A stretch of 64,000 nt of DNA, taken from assembly GCF_011043525.1 (NCBI RefSeq), contig NZ_JAAKGO010000004.1, positions 372,001 through 436,000 of the forward strand. The letters are read 5' to 3'. This DNA comes from Sphingobacterium sp. SGG-5 (GTDB taxonomy: Bacteria; Bacteroidota; Bacteroidia; Sphingobacteriales; Sphingobacteriaceae). The position numbers were made by a program, and so were the translations under genes. Within the stretch, counting starts at the first letter, position 1, and every line of letters starts with the position of its first letter. This document shows, in pieces, positions 8,127-16,681 of this stretch. The notes below the pieces were generated by a model that ran no database searches, was not told where the DNA came from, and saw only the letters and a program-made list of their open reading frames with translations.

Positions 8127-9320
8127 ATGAATGCTGAGCAAAAGTTAGGTTTTTTAATAAACAACAAGGGTTTAGATGCTGATCTAAAGCGAATAGCTGA
8201 AAAAGTAAAAGAGGGGGAACGCATCACTTTTGAGGAGGGTGTATTGCTGTACGAGAAAGGGGAGTTGGGTTACCTCGGTGTACTGGCGAACTATATCCGC
8301 GAACGAAAGCACGGTGATCACACATATTTCAACCGAAATTTTCATATTGAACCCACTAACGTATGCGTATACGATTGCAAATTCTGTTCGTATTCCCGTC
8401 TTATCAAACAACGGGAAGACGGTTGGGAGATGGACGTCGATACGATGATGGAGGTGGTCAGGAAATATGACGGCGAACCGGTGACGGAGGTGCATATCAC
8501 GGGGGGGGTCGTACCCAAGCAGAATCTGGAATTTTACGCGGAGTTTTTTAAACGCTGTAAAGCCCATCGCCCAGATCTTCATATCAAAGGGCTGACACCT
8601 GTTGAATACTACTACATTTTCAAAAAGGCAAAACTGAGCCACTATGAAGGTCTGAAATATCTAAAAGCTTGTGGATTAGATTCTATGCCTGGAGGTGGCG
8701 CGGAGATATTTCACCCGGAAGTGCGGGAAAAGATTGCACACGATAAATGTAATGCCGAGCAGTGGTTGGATATTCATGAGCAGGCACATAAACTGGGTAT
8801 GCATACGAACGCCACAATGTTGTATGGACATATTGAAGAATTCTGGCATCGCATAGATCATATGGACCGTCTCCGTCAGCTGCAGGATCGTACGGGTGGC
8901 TTTCAGACTTTCATACCCTTAAAATTTAGAAATAAAGACAATCAGATGTCGGATGTTGCCGAAGTGTCGGTAATCGAAGATCTTCGTAATTATGCCGTGG
9001 CACGTATATATCTGGACAATTTTGCGCACATCAAGGCATATTGGGCGATGATTTCGCGTGATACTGCCCAGCTTTCTTTGGCCTATGGCGTGGATGATAT
9101 CGACGGAACGCTGGATGATACTACAAAAATTTATAGTATGGCGGGTGCGGAAGAGCAGAATCCGGTAATGACGACAAAGGAATTGGTCGAGCTCATCCGA
9201 CATGTCGGGCGCCATCCAGTGGAACGGGATACACTGTATCATGTTGTCACGGACTACAAAGACGTGGTATTCGAAGAAGAGCATGCACCTAAATATTATG
9301 CACTTCCTGTTGTAAATTGA
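8127..9320 (+). CDS. mqnE: Aminofutalosine synthase, radical SAM enzyme
   Basis: It catalyses the radical-SAM condensation of enolpyruvyl-benzoate with SAM to give aminofutalosine in the futalosine route to menaquinone. The 397-residue protein has the CxxxCxxC cluster (C80, C84, C87 in NVCVYDCKFCSYSR), the glycine-rich ITGGVVPKQN segment, and GLDSMPGGGAEIF plus GVDDIDGT. The last two point to MqnE rather than its paralogue MqnC. The start is chosen because GGAGAG lies about 7 bp upstream. MqnA follows two genes downstream, which supports the pathway. The remaining genes (mqnB, mqnC, mqnD) are not in this window. Confidence 0.93.
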   Translation: MNAEQKLGFLINNKGLDADLKRIAEKVKEGERITFEEGVLLYEKGELGYLGVLANYIRERKHGDHTYFNRNFHIEPTNVCVYDCKFCSYSRLIKQREDGWEMDVDTMMEVVRKYDGEPVTEVHITGGVVPKQNLEFYAEFFKRCKAHRPDLHIKGLTPVEYYYIFKKAKLSHYEGLKYLKACGLDSMPGGGAEIFHPEVREKIAHDKCNAEQWLDIHEQAHKLGMHTNATMLYGHIEEFWHRIDHMDRLRQLQDRTGGFQTFIPLKFRNKDNQMSDVAEVSVIEDLRNYAVARIYLDNFAHIKAYWAMISRDTAQLSLAYGVDDIDGTLDDTTKIYSMAGAEEQNPVMTTKELVELIRHVGRHPVERDTLYHVVTDYKDVVFEEEHAPKYYALPVVN

Positions 9321-9335
9321 TACGCTATAGCTATT

Positions 9336-9959
9336 TTGAAGAAGACTTTTTATTTTATCAGACACGGACAGACAGACCTTAACTTAAAGGGGATAGTACA
9401 GGGGAGGGGCGTGAATACACCGCTCAACGAAAATGGGCGAAAGCAGGCGGAAGATTTTTTTCAGGCCTATAAAGATGTACCTTTTGACAAGATATACACG
9501 TCGACGTTACTGCGTACGCACCAAACGGTCGAACCGTTTGTCAATCTGGGTATACCCCGGGAGGATTTGGAGGGTTTAGATGAGATCAGCTGGGGTATAT
9601 ACGAAGGAAAGCCGCAAGATGAAAGCATTATGAGTGGTTTTGAAACGGTAGTGACCTGCTGGCGGAACAATGATCTGGATTACTGCATAGAAGGGGGCGA
9701 ATCGCCCAATACGTTAGTCGCCCGCCAAAAGGAAGCGGTAGCGTATATGCTGCAACAAAAGAATGAGAAGACGATATTGGTCTGTATGCATGGCAGGGCC
9801 TTGCGTATTCTTCTTTGCCACCTGACCAAAACTCCGGTTTGTCGTATGGATGATTTCCCGCATACCAACACCTGCTTGTATATTTTGGAGTACGAGGATG
9901 GTAAATTTTCTATTGTAGATTATTATAATACTGCTCATTTAGCTGATCTCCATGACTAA
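9336..9959 (+). CDS. Histidine phosphatase family protein
   Basis: This 207-residue protein belongs to the phosphoglycerate-mutase/histidine-phosphatase superfamily. It has the catalytic RHG motif near the N-terminus (FYFIRHGQTDLN, His about residue 9), the TSTLLRTHQT arginine motif, SWGIYEGK, and the second catalytic histidine in VCMHGRALRI. The best start is TTG at 9336, giving MKKTFYF, because no ATG lies between the mqnE stop and the RHG motif. It starts 16 bp after mqnE and overlaps mqnA by 8 bp, so it is embedded in the menaquinone operon. The substrate is unknown; no step of the futalosine pathway I know of needs such a phosphatase. Confidence 0.88.
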   Translation: MKKTFYFIRHGQTDLNLKGIVQGRGVNTPLNENGRKQAEDFFQAYKDVPFDKIYTSTLLRTHQTVEPFVNLGIPREDLEGLDEISWGIYEGKPQDESIMSGFETVVTCWRNNDLDYCIEGGESPNTLVARQKEAVAYMLQQKNEKTILVCMHGRALRILLCHLTKTPVCRMDDFPHTNTCLYILEYEDGKFSIVDYYNTAHLADLHD

Positions 9960-10671
9960 GATTAAGATTTCCGCAGTTAGTTATACCAATACGCTGCCTT
10001 TTCTTCAAGGTATACGCGCGTCGTCCCTTATGGATCAGATTGATCTGAGCTTGGACTATCCGGCAGAGTGTGCCCGGAAAGTTATCGCCAATGAGGTGGA
10101 CATGGGTATTATACCGGTCGCTGCTTTACTGGAGATAGAGGATGCTCATATCATAGGCGATTATTGTATCGGAACCGAAGGCAGGGTTGACTCTGTTTTT
10201 ATCTTTTCCGATAAGCCGATAGAAGAAATCGACTCAATAAGGCTGGATTACCAGTCGAAAACCTCTAACGGGTTGGCGAGGATACTCCTTAAACATTATT
10301 GGAAGCGTGATGTCCGAATCGTGCAGGAAGGAGAGGCGGATGCCTATGTATTGATTGGCGATCGTACTTTTGGCAAGAAAGATGAAGTGACTTTTGCCTA
10401 CGACCTTGGCTATTACTGGAAACAATTTACGGGTCTTCCATTTGCTTTTGCTGTATGGGTGGCCAATAAAGAACTGCCTCCGGTATTTGTAACGGGATTT
10501 AACCGGGCATTGGCAAATGGTATAACACATGCCGCGGATGTCATTGAAGGCCTTCCGAGATACCAAGACTTCGATTATCTCGATTACCTGACGAACAGCT
10601 TGGACTTTCACCTCACCGATAAAAAACGAGAAGCTATTTCGAGGTATCTGGAGTTGTATAAAGGGTTATGA
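9952..10671 (+). CDS. mqnA: Chorismate dehydratase
   Basis: MqnA removes water from chorismate to give 3-[(1-carboxyvinyl)oxy]benzoate, the first step of the futalosine pathway and the source of the MqnE substrate. The 239-residue protein has the family's periplasmic-binding-like fold. The N-terminal KISAVSYTNTLPFL, the DMGIIPVAALLE segment and the GRVDSVFIFS stretch are recognisable. Its ATG lies inside the end of the phosphatase gene (8-bp overlap), indicating translational coupling. The length matches the family. Confidence 0.93.
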   Translation: MTKIKISAVSYTNTLPFLQGIRASSLMDQIDLSLDYPAECARKVIANEVDMGIIPVAALLEIEDAHIIGDYCIGTEGRVDSVFIFSDKPIEEIDSIRLDYQSKTSNGLARILLKHYWKRDVRIVQEGEADAYVLIGDRTFGKKDEVTFAYDLGYYWKQFTGLPFAFAVWVANKELPPVFVTGFNRALANGITHAADVIEGLPRYQDFDYLDYLTNSLDFHLTDKKREAISRYLELYKGL

Positions 10672-10752
10672 TGTCGCTCGAGCGGCCCTCTCTTGTAACA
10701 TTTATATCATCCCTCTTGACCTTTTCGCTTAAGATAATTAATTTTATGACCT

Positions 10753-12459
10753 ATGTACCGAAACGAAGATTTTGATGTTATTGTCGTTGGCTCTGGGATA
10801 AGTGGTAGCTGGGTGGCGAAGGAATTTTGTGATCGAGGCTTTAAAACCTTGGTTGTTGAACGTGGAAGGATGGTAAAACACATCAAAGACTATCCGACGG
10901 CCAATATGGACACTTGGGAATTTGAACATCGGAATAGGGCGACGCGTGCGGAAATAGCCGCAAATCCCGTCGTGGGTGCACACTATGCTTTTAATGAGTC
11001 CACGTCACATTTTTATATGCAGCCGGGTGAACAGAACTATATCCAGGAAAAACCTTTTCAATGGATAAGGGGTTATCAGGTCGGCGGAAAATCCCTATTA
11101 TGGGCGAGGCAGACCCAACGTTGGAGTGATTATGAATTCAATAGCCCCAAGCGTTTTGACTATGGGGTGGATTGGCCTATACGCTATAAAGATATCGAAC
11201 GTTGGTATACGCATGTGGAGAAATTTATCGGTATATCCGGAACACGGGACGGTATAGACAATATGCCGGACAGCGAAGTAGTAGGCGCTTTTGAAATGAA
11301 TGCTGTCGAGAAACATATCGCGGCATCTATCCGGGAAAACTATACTGATCGGCAGGCTATCATCGGACGTTGTGCCAATCTGGCTGAGCTTGGTGAGGAA
11401 CAGAGCCGGCAAGGGCGTACAAAGTGTATGGCGCGAAGCATGTGCGAGCGAGGCTGTCCGTTCGGTGGCTATTTCAGCTCCAACGCGTCGACGTTACCGC
11501 ATGCGGAAAAGACAGGCAATCTCACGATTGTCACCGATTCGGTGGTCGATAAGGTCGTTTACGACGAGAAAGCGCAACGGGCTGTCGGTGTAAGTGTAAT
11601 CAATACGAAAGACCGCTCGAAAAGGATTTATACGGCGAAGGTAATATTCTTGAACGCAGCAACGCTAAATTCTAACCTTATACTTCTAAACTCCCGATCC
11701 GAATCTTTTCCGCATGGGCTGGGCAACACGAACGGTCTGCTGGGTAAATATATCACATTTCATAATTACCGTGGTCGTCTACAGGCGATGATGCCGGGTT
11801 TTGAAGATAAGTATTATTACGGGAGACGACCTACACAGGTGTTTATACCTGCGTTTAAGAACATACATACCGAAACGGCTAGTTTTCGCGGAAGTTATCT
11901 GATGGCACTTTCTGCACGTCGGGACAGTTGGAACAAAAATGTAGATAACCTGGGGTTGGGCGCTGCCTTTAAAGATGCGCTATCCGAAGCTGGAGGTTGG
12001 CAAGTGTCTTTGATGATGCAAGGCGAAGTGCTGCCCCGACTGGACAACCATGTCCGGTTGAGTGATACCAAAGTGGATAAATATGGAATTCCACAGTTGA
12101 TTACTTCGGTAGATTATGATCAGAACGATATCGCCATGATGGAGGATTTTTTCAAGGAGGGGACGGACATGCTAACAAAAGCGGGCTGTCGTGATATTGT
12201 CAGCCTCGATCAACACGAGGCCTTTGGCCGGCAGCCAGGCCTTGAAGTACATGACATGGGAGGTGTCCGGATGGGCAATGATCCAAATACATCCTTGTTG
12301 AATGCATACAACCAGATGCATGCGTGTAAAAACGTCTTTGTAACAGACGGTGCCTGCATGATCAGTACAGGCAATCAAAATCCGTCGCTTACCTTTATGG
12401 CGTTGAGTGCTCGGGCTGCGGATTATGCTGCAGCACTCCTAAAAGCTGGGGAATTATAA
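10753..12459 (+). CDS. GMC-family FAD-dependent oxidoreductase
   Basis: This 568-residue protein is of the glucose-methanol-choline type. It has an N-terminal dinucleotide-binding motif (VIVVGSGISGSWVAKEF), a KSLLWARQTQRW active-site region, a cysteine-rich CMARSMCERGCPFGGYFS loop and the GMC C-terminal block (HDMGGVRMG ... FVTDGACMISTGNQNPSLT). It oxidises an alcohol or sugar hydroxyl with FAD, but the substrate cannot be read. No twin-arginine or other signal sequence is apparent and no gluconate-dehydrogenase small subunit is adjacent. The stop codon abuts the stop of the convergent peptidase gene. Confidence 0.9.
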   Translation: MYRNEDFDVIVVGSGISGSWVAKEFCDRGFKTLVVERGRMVKHIKDYPTANMDTWEFEHRNRATRAEIAANPVVGAHYAFNESTSHFYMQPGEQNYIQEKPFQWIRGYQVGGKSLLWARQTQRWSDYEFNSPKRFDYGVDWPIRYKDIERWYTHVEKFIGISGTRDGIDNMPDSEVVGAFEMNAVEKHIAASIRENYTDRQAIIGRCANLAELGEEQSRQGRTKCMARSMCERGCPFGGYFSSNASTLPHAEKTGNLTIVTDSVVDKVVYDEKAQRAVGVSVINTKDRSKRIYTAKVIFLNAATLNSNLILLNSRSESFPHGLGNTNGLLGKYITFHNYRGRLQAMMPGFEDKYYYGRRPTQVFIPAFKNIHTETASFRGSYLMALSARRDSWNKNVDNLGLGAAFKDALSEAGGWQVSLMMQGEVLPRLDNHVRLSDTKVDKYGIPQLITSVDYDQNDIAMMEDFFKEGTDMLTKAGCRDIVSLDQHEAFGRQPGLEVHDMGGVRMGNDPNTSLLNAYNQMHACKNVFVTDGACMISTGNQNPSLTFMALSARAADYAAALLKAGEL

Positions 12460-14622
12460 CTAAACCCCCATTTCTTTTAATATGAACTGGGCGTTGTCGA
12501 TCTTGTCGGCGATCCACAATACATAACGGATATCGACACCGATGGATCGGCTGTAGCTTTCGTTCCATGCAAAATCGTTTATCGTCGCTTCATAGGCGCG
12601 GTCGAAGTTCACTCCCACGAGTTCGCCGTATGCATTCATAATAGGCGAACCTGAATTGCCACCCGTGGTATCCATATTGTATAAGATATTGACCGGCACA
12701 TCATCGATTTCCTTTTTGTAATAGGCGCCAAAGTTCTTCTTTAACCACTCCTCTTTAATCGCTTGAGGATAAATGAATTCGGGATTTCCACTATTTCCCT
12801 TTTCTATCAATCCGCCGATGGATGTAAACGGCGACATATAGGTTGCGTCAGCGGGGCTATAACCTTTGATATAACCAAAAGTCAAGCGCAGCGTGGAATT
12901 GGCATCCGGGATAAAGTTCTTGGACTGATAAATTTCTTTTACAGCGACATAATCTGCCATAAGCTTATTCAATACGCCTTCACGCCGTGTCAGTTCCGTA
13001 TCGAAGTTTTCACTTTCCTCGGCGAATTGTTGTTGGAGGTTCAATAGGTCATCCCGATAGGCGAGAAGGGTGGATACGCTGTTGAGCACGTCGGCAAAAA
13101 GCTTGTTTTTATCCTTTAGCTTGGAACTATCAATTGTTTGAGCGATAAACGTTCCGGCTGCATTGCTGTCGGGAAAACCTTTCTTCTGAATGGTGGCTAT
13201 CGTATTTTCGCCCTTAAAGTTATAGGCCAGCGCAAACAAATGTTTGCCTATATTTTGGTCTACAGTTGTGTGATAGCTTTCATATATTTTTTCGAGTTGT
13301 TTCTTAACAGCTGCAATATTATAATCGAACAATTGCTTTTGAAGGCCTGGAGTAGACTGCTGAGCGATGGCTTCTTGGAAAGTGCCGATAATATGTGCGA
13401 TTTGCATACTGCGGATGCCAGAATATAAATGACTAAACCAGAGCTCTTTTTCTGCATCTTGAAAAACCTGCTTATAATGCATATCTATATCTTGCATAAG
13501 TGTACCGTATGCCGTTTTTAGATCCGGGTGACTGGCTATGAACTGGGCTAATGCTTCATCCTCTTGACGTTTTTGCTTAACAAGATCAATATTACGCAGG
13601 CCCCTTAGCTTACCGCGATAATTCTTCATCACGTTCGCATTACGCTTGATACGTGTAGCTAAGGCCAATTCAACGGCTTTATCGTTTTTACCTGCGTTAT
13701 GCATCTGCTGATTTTGAAAATCATACAGTTCAGATGTGAAAGGAAGCAAATATTGCTGTTGGTATTCCAGATATTGATAGGGACGATGTCGGAATGTTCG
13801 CCCCGGATATCCCAATATAAAAACAAAGTCTTCCTCATCGACACCTTTGGGATTCACATGGAGGAATTTCTTCGGTGTATAAGGTACATTATCTTTTGAA
13901 TATTTGGCCGAAGAGCCATCCGGAGCTACGTAAGCCCGGAGAAAAGAGAAGTCTCCCGTGTGTCGAGGCCATACCCAATTGTCCGTTTCACCACCAAATT
14001 CACCGATATCCTGACGAGGAACATACACCAAGCGGACATCTTCAATGGTCTTATAGCGGAAGAGAACGTAGCTTTTGCCCATAAACATTTCCGATACTTC
14101 GGCTTTTATCGTCGGATCTTCCCTTTCGGCTTCCTGTGTTAGTTCAGCCCGTCTTTTTTTGATGATTTCGATACGTTCTACGGGATCCTTGACCTGCGCT
14201 ACAGCGGAAAGTATTTTATCGGACACATCTTCATACGATTCAGTAATGCGGATCGTTAATCCCTGCGCTTCGATCTCCTGCTCGTGTGAGCGGGCGACAA
14301 ATCCATTTTCCAGATAATTGTGTGTTGGGGTGGAAGCCAATTGCACAGCACTAAAAGCGCAATGATGATTGGTAATGACCAAACCGTTGGGTGAAACAAA
14401 TGATCCGGTACATCCACCTACCCGGACCAAGGCATCAACCAAACTGATCTGTCCGGGATTGTATATATCTTTTTCACTGATTTTCAATCCTGCTTGCTTT
14501 AACCCTGCACGATTCAATTCGCTCAATGGAAACATACCCTCATCGGGAGCGTATGCCGGATAACGAAAAGCTGTTAATCCAAAACAAGCAATTAACGCGA
14601 AAATCTTTAAATGGCTATTCAT
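12460..14622 (-). CDS. S46-family dipeptidyl-peptidase, DPP11-like
   Basis: This 720-residue secreted/periplasmic serine peptidase removes N-terminal dipeptides. An N-terminal signal sequence is visible (KIFALIACFGLTAF). The catalytic His lies in LVITNHHCAF (residues 86/87), the Asp in HTGDFSFLR and the Ser in TTGGNSGSP (S657). An arginine (R675 in NFDRAYEA) lies 18 residues after the serine. In characterised S46 enzymes an Arg here (R673 of P. gingivalis DPP11) selects Asp/Glu at P1, whereas DPP7 has Gly, so I infer acidic P1 specificity. Length equals that of DPP11. Confidence 0.93.
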   Translation of the reverse strand: MNSHLKIFALIACFGLTAFRYPAYAPDEGMFPLSELNRAGLKQAGLKISEKDIYNPGQISLVDALVRVGGCTGSFVSPNGLVITNHHCAFSAVQLASTPTHNYLENGFVARSHEQEIEAQGLTIRITESYEDVSDKILSAVAQVKDPVERIEIIKKRRAELTQEAEREDPTIKAEVSEMFMGKSYVLFRYKTIEDVRLVYVPRQDIGEFGGETDNWVWPRHTGDFSFLRAYVAPDGSSAKYSKDNVPYTPKKFLHVNPKGVDEEDFVFILGYPGRTFRHRPYQYLEYQQQYLLPFTSELYDFQNQQMHNAGKNDKAVELALATRIKRNANVMKNYRGKLRGLRNIDLVKQKRQEDEALAQFIASHPDLKTAYGTLMQDIDMHYKQVFQDAEKELWFSHLYSGIRSMQIAHIIGTFQEAIAQQSTPGLQKQLFDYNIAAVKKQLEKIYESYHTTVDQNIGKHLFALAYNFKGENTIATIQKKGFPDSNAAGTFIAQTIDSSKLKDKNKLFADVLNSVSTLLAYRDDLLNLQQQFAEESENFDTELTRREGVLNKLMADYVAVKEIYQSKNFIPDANSTLRLTFGYIKGYSPADATYMSPFTSIGGLIEKGNSGNPEFIYPQAIKEEWLKKNFGAYYKKEIDDVPVNILYNMDTTGGNSGSPIMNAYGELVGVNFDRAYEATINDFAWNESYSRSIGVDIRYVLWIADKIDNAQFILKEMGV

Positions 14623-14671
14623 ATCTTGACTTTTTTCAAAAATAGCAATTTTTTGTGTTTAAATTTACCGC

Positions 14672-15613
14672 ATGACATTAGTCCAACTTGAATATATTGT
14701 CGCCGTGGATACCTATAAAAGTTTTGTATCCGCTGCTGAAAAATGTTTCGTCACACAACCGACACTAAGCATGCAGATCCAAAAGCTGGAGGATGCGTTA
14801 GGTATTAAAATATTTGACCGCAGTCGGCAACCTATCGTTGCGACAGAGATCGGCGCCCAGGTCATCCAACAGGCGCGTACCATCCTTCGGGAAAGTCAAA
14901 AGATAAAAGAAATCATTCAGGTGGAAAAGGGCGAACTGTCAGGCGAGCTTAAGGTGGGCGTTATCCCCACCATTGCACCCTATTTGATGCCCGATGTTAT
15001 TATGGCTTTCATGAAAAAATATCCTAATGTACAGCTTCAGATATGGGAACATACGACGGAGCGTATCATTGAAGAGCTGAAGAATGGTTTTTTGGATTGC
15101 GGGCTGCTGTCAACGCCTTTAGGAGAGAGTGCCATTCAGGAACAGCCGTTGTTTTATGAAACTTTTGTTGCGTATGTATCGGATCAAAGTGAATTGTATA
15201 AAAAGAAGATGCTGATACCTGAAGATATTGCCCAAGAGAAACTTTGGCTGCTCAATGAGGGACATTGTATGCGGGGGCAGGTTTTGAGTCTATGCAGTTA
15301 CCGACACAATCAGTCGTCCTCCGGAAGTTTCGAATACAATACGGGTAGTGTCGAGACGTTAAAACGGATGGTTGAGCTGAATTCCGGCGTAACGATATTA
15401 CCCGAATTGAGTATCGCAAATTACGATGAAGACCAACTGGCGCACGTCCGGTATTTTAAGTCACCTGAGCCTGTACGCGAAATAAGCCTCGTGACCACCA
15501 AAAACTATGTCAAAAAACATGCAGTCACGTCTTTGAAGAACGAAATTCTGCAAGTCGTTCCCGAACGGTTTAAGACAAAGAAGAAGAAAGATATCATGGG
15601 GTTTGAATTATAA
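14672..15613 (+). CDS. oxyR: Hydrogen peroxide-sensing LysR-type regulator
   Basis: This 313-residue LysR-family regulator has an N-terminal winged helix-turn-helix (SAAEKCFVTQPTLSMQI) and a C-terminal effector domain. Two cysteines in LNEGHCMRGQVLSLC fall at residues 199 and 208, the positions of the redox-active pair of E. coli OxyR, which is strong evidence for peroxide sensing by disulfide formation. It is divergent from the S46 peptidase (49 bp between starts) and followed 20 bp later by ispE. No catalase or peroxiredoxin gene is adjacent, so its targets lie elsewhere. Confidence 0.93.
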   Translation: MTLVQLEYIVAVDTYKSFVSAAEKCFVTQPTLSMQIQKLEDALGIKIFDRSRQPIVATEIGAQVIQQARTILRESQKIKEIIQVEKGELSGELKVGVIPTIAPYLMPDVIMAFMKKYPNVQLQIWEHTTERIIEELKNGFLDCGLLSTPLGESAIQEQPLFYETFVAYVSDQSELYKKKMLIPEDIAQEKLWLLNEGHCMRGQVLSLCSYRHNQSSSGSFEYNTGSVETLKRMVELNSGVTILPELSIANYDEDQLAHVRYFKSPEPVREISLVTTKNYVKKHAVTSLKNEILQVVPERFKTKKKKDIMGFEL

Positions 15614-15633
15614 AATAATTATTACCTTGTACT

Positions 15634-16440
15634 ATGCTTACATTTGCGAATGCCAAGATCAATTTAGGACTTCTGGTTACGGAGAAGCGGCAGGATGGTT
15701 ATCATAATATCGAAACTATATTTTATCCTATCAAACTGTATGATGTGATTGAGATTACGGCCGCTGATGTATTTCAGTTCCGTACGGAAGGCTTAGTAAT
15801 TACGCCAGATGGACAAAATCTGTGCGAAAAAGCCTATCGCCTGCTGTATCAGGATTTTGATATAAAACCTGTCGTCATTGATCTGCTGAAAAATATTCCT
15901 ATAGGGGCAGGGCTGGGGGGAGGTTCTTCAGATGGGACGCATGTCTTAAAACTTCTGAATGAAATGAATGGTCTGGGGTTGTCCGATGAAGAATTGAAGG
16001 CCTATGCGGTACAGCTAGGTGCCGATTGCCCTTTCTTTATTGACAATAAACCGGTATTTGCATCGGGGATAGGCACCACTTTCGAGGCCATCGATATACA
16101 GTTATCATCCTATTGTATTGTCATTATTAAGCCAGATATCCATATTTCTACTGTCGAGGCCTATCGGTCGGTTATTCCACAGAGACCGACTGTCGACCTA
16201 CGTGAGGCGATGCGCCTACCTATACAGGAATGGAAGTACCATATCGTGAATGATTTCGAACTCGGCATATTCCAAAAATACCCGCACATCGAGAAAATTA
16301 AATATACTCTTTATGAGAAAGGAGCATTATATGCGGCGATGTCCGGGTCAGGATCTGCAATATTTGGTATCTTTGAAGAAGAGCCTTATCTGGAAGATCT
16401 GAATAGCTTGGGCAGAATATATTATCCGGTGGAATTGTAA
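15634..16440 (+). CDS. ispE: 4-diphosphocytidyl-2-C-methyl-D-erythritol kinase
   Basis: IspE phosphorylates CDP-methylerythritol in the MEP route to isoprenoids, which also feeds the menaquinone side chain. The 268-residue GHMP kinase has the N-terminal FANAKINLGLLV segment, the ATP-binding PIGAGLGGGSSDG motif (about residues 89-101) and a C-terminal AAMSGSGSAIFG motif. It follows oxyR by 20 bp. Its 3' end overlaps the 3' end of the small convergent gene at 16422 by 19 bp. Confidence 0.95.
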   Translation: MLTFANAKINLGLLVTEKRQDGYHNIETIFYPIKLYDVIEITAADVFQFRTEGLVITPDGQNLCEKAYRLLYQDFDIKPVVIDLLKNIPIGAGLGGGSSDGTHVLKLLNEMNGLGLSDEELKAYAVQLGADCPFFIDNKPVFASGIGTTFEAIDIQLSSYCIVIIKPDIHISTVEAYRSVIPQRPTVDLREAMRLPIQEWKYHIVNDFELGIFQKYPHIEKIKYTLYEKGALYAAMSGSGSAIFGIFEEEPYLEDLNSLGRIYYPVEL

Positions 16441-16679
16441 ATACGGTCGTATGCTCCAATAAAATCTTTACGCATACGGACAAAATTTTCCAAGACTCCA
16501 TTGATAAACGTTTCATCCAACAACTCGAACACGCCGTTTACACCGCCGATAATATCCATTTCGGCGATTTTAAAAGACTGTTCGAGGTTGCCTTGCTCAA
16601 ATTTGACGATAAACTTCTGGTTCATGCCAAAAATTGAAATTTTGCAGTCGGGGTGGGGTAGTTCGGCAAGTGCTCTCAT
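16422..16679 (-). CDS. Small conserved-type protein coupled to gdhA
   Basis: This 85-residue protein (starting MRALAELPHPDCKISIF) has no signal or membrane segment and a mixed alpha/beta composition. The ATG lies 2 bp after the gdhA stop, so translation is probably coupled to gdhA. I judge it real because of that spacing, a full-length frame and a sequence style I associate with conserved Bacteroidota hypothetical proteins. No function is known to me. Its 3' end overlaps convergent ispE by 19 bp. Confidence 0.7.
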   Translation of the reverse strand: MRALAELPHPDCKISIFGMNQKFIVKFEQGNLEQSFKIAEMDIIGGVNGVFELLDETFINGVLENFVRMRKDFIGAYDRIYNSTG

Positions 16680-16681
16680 CG

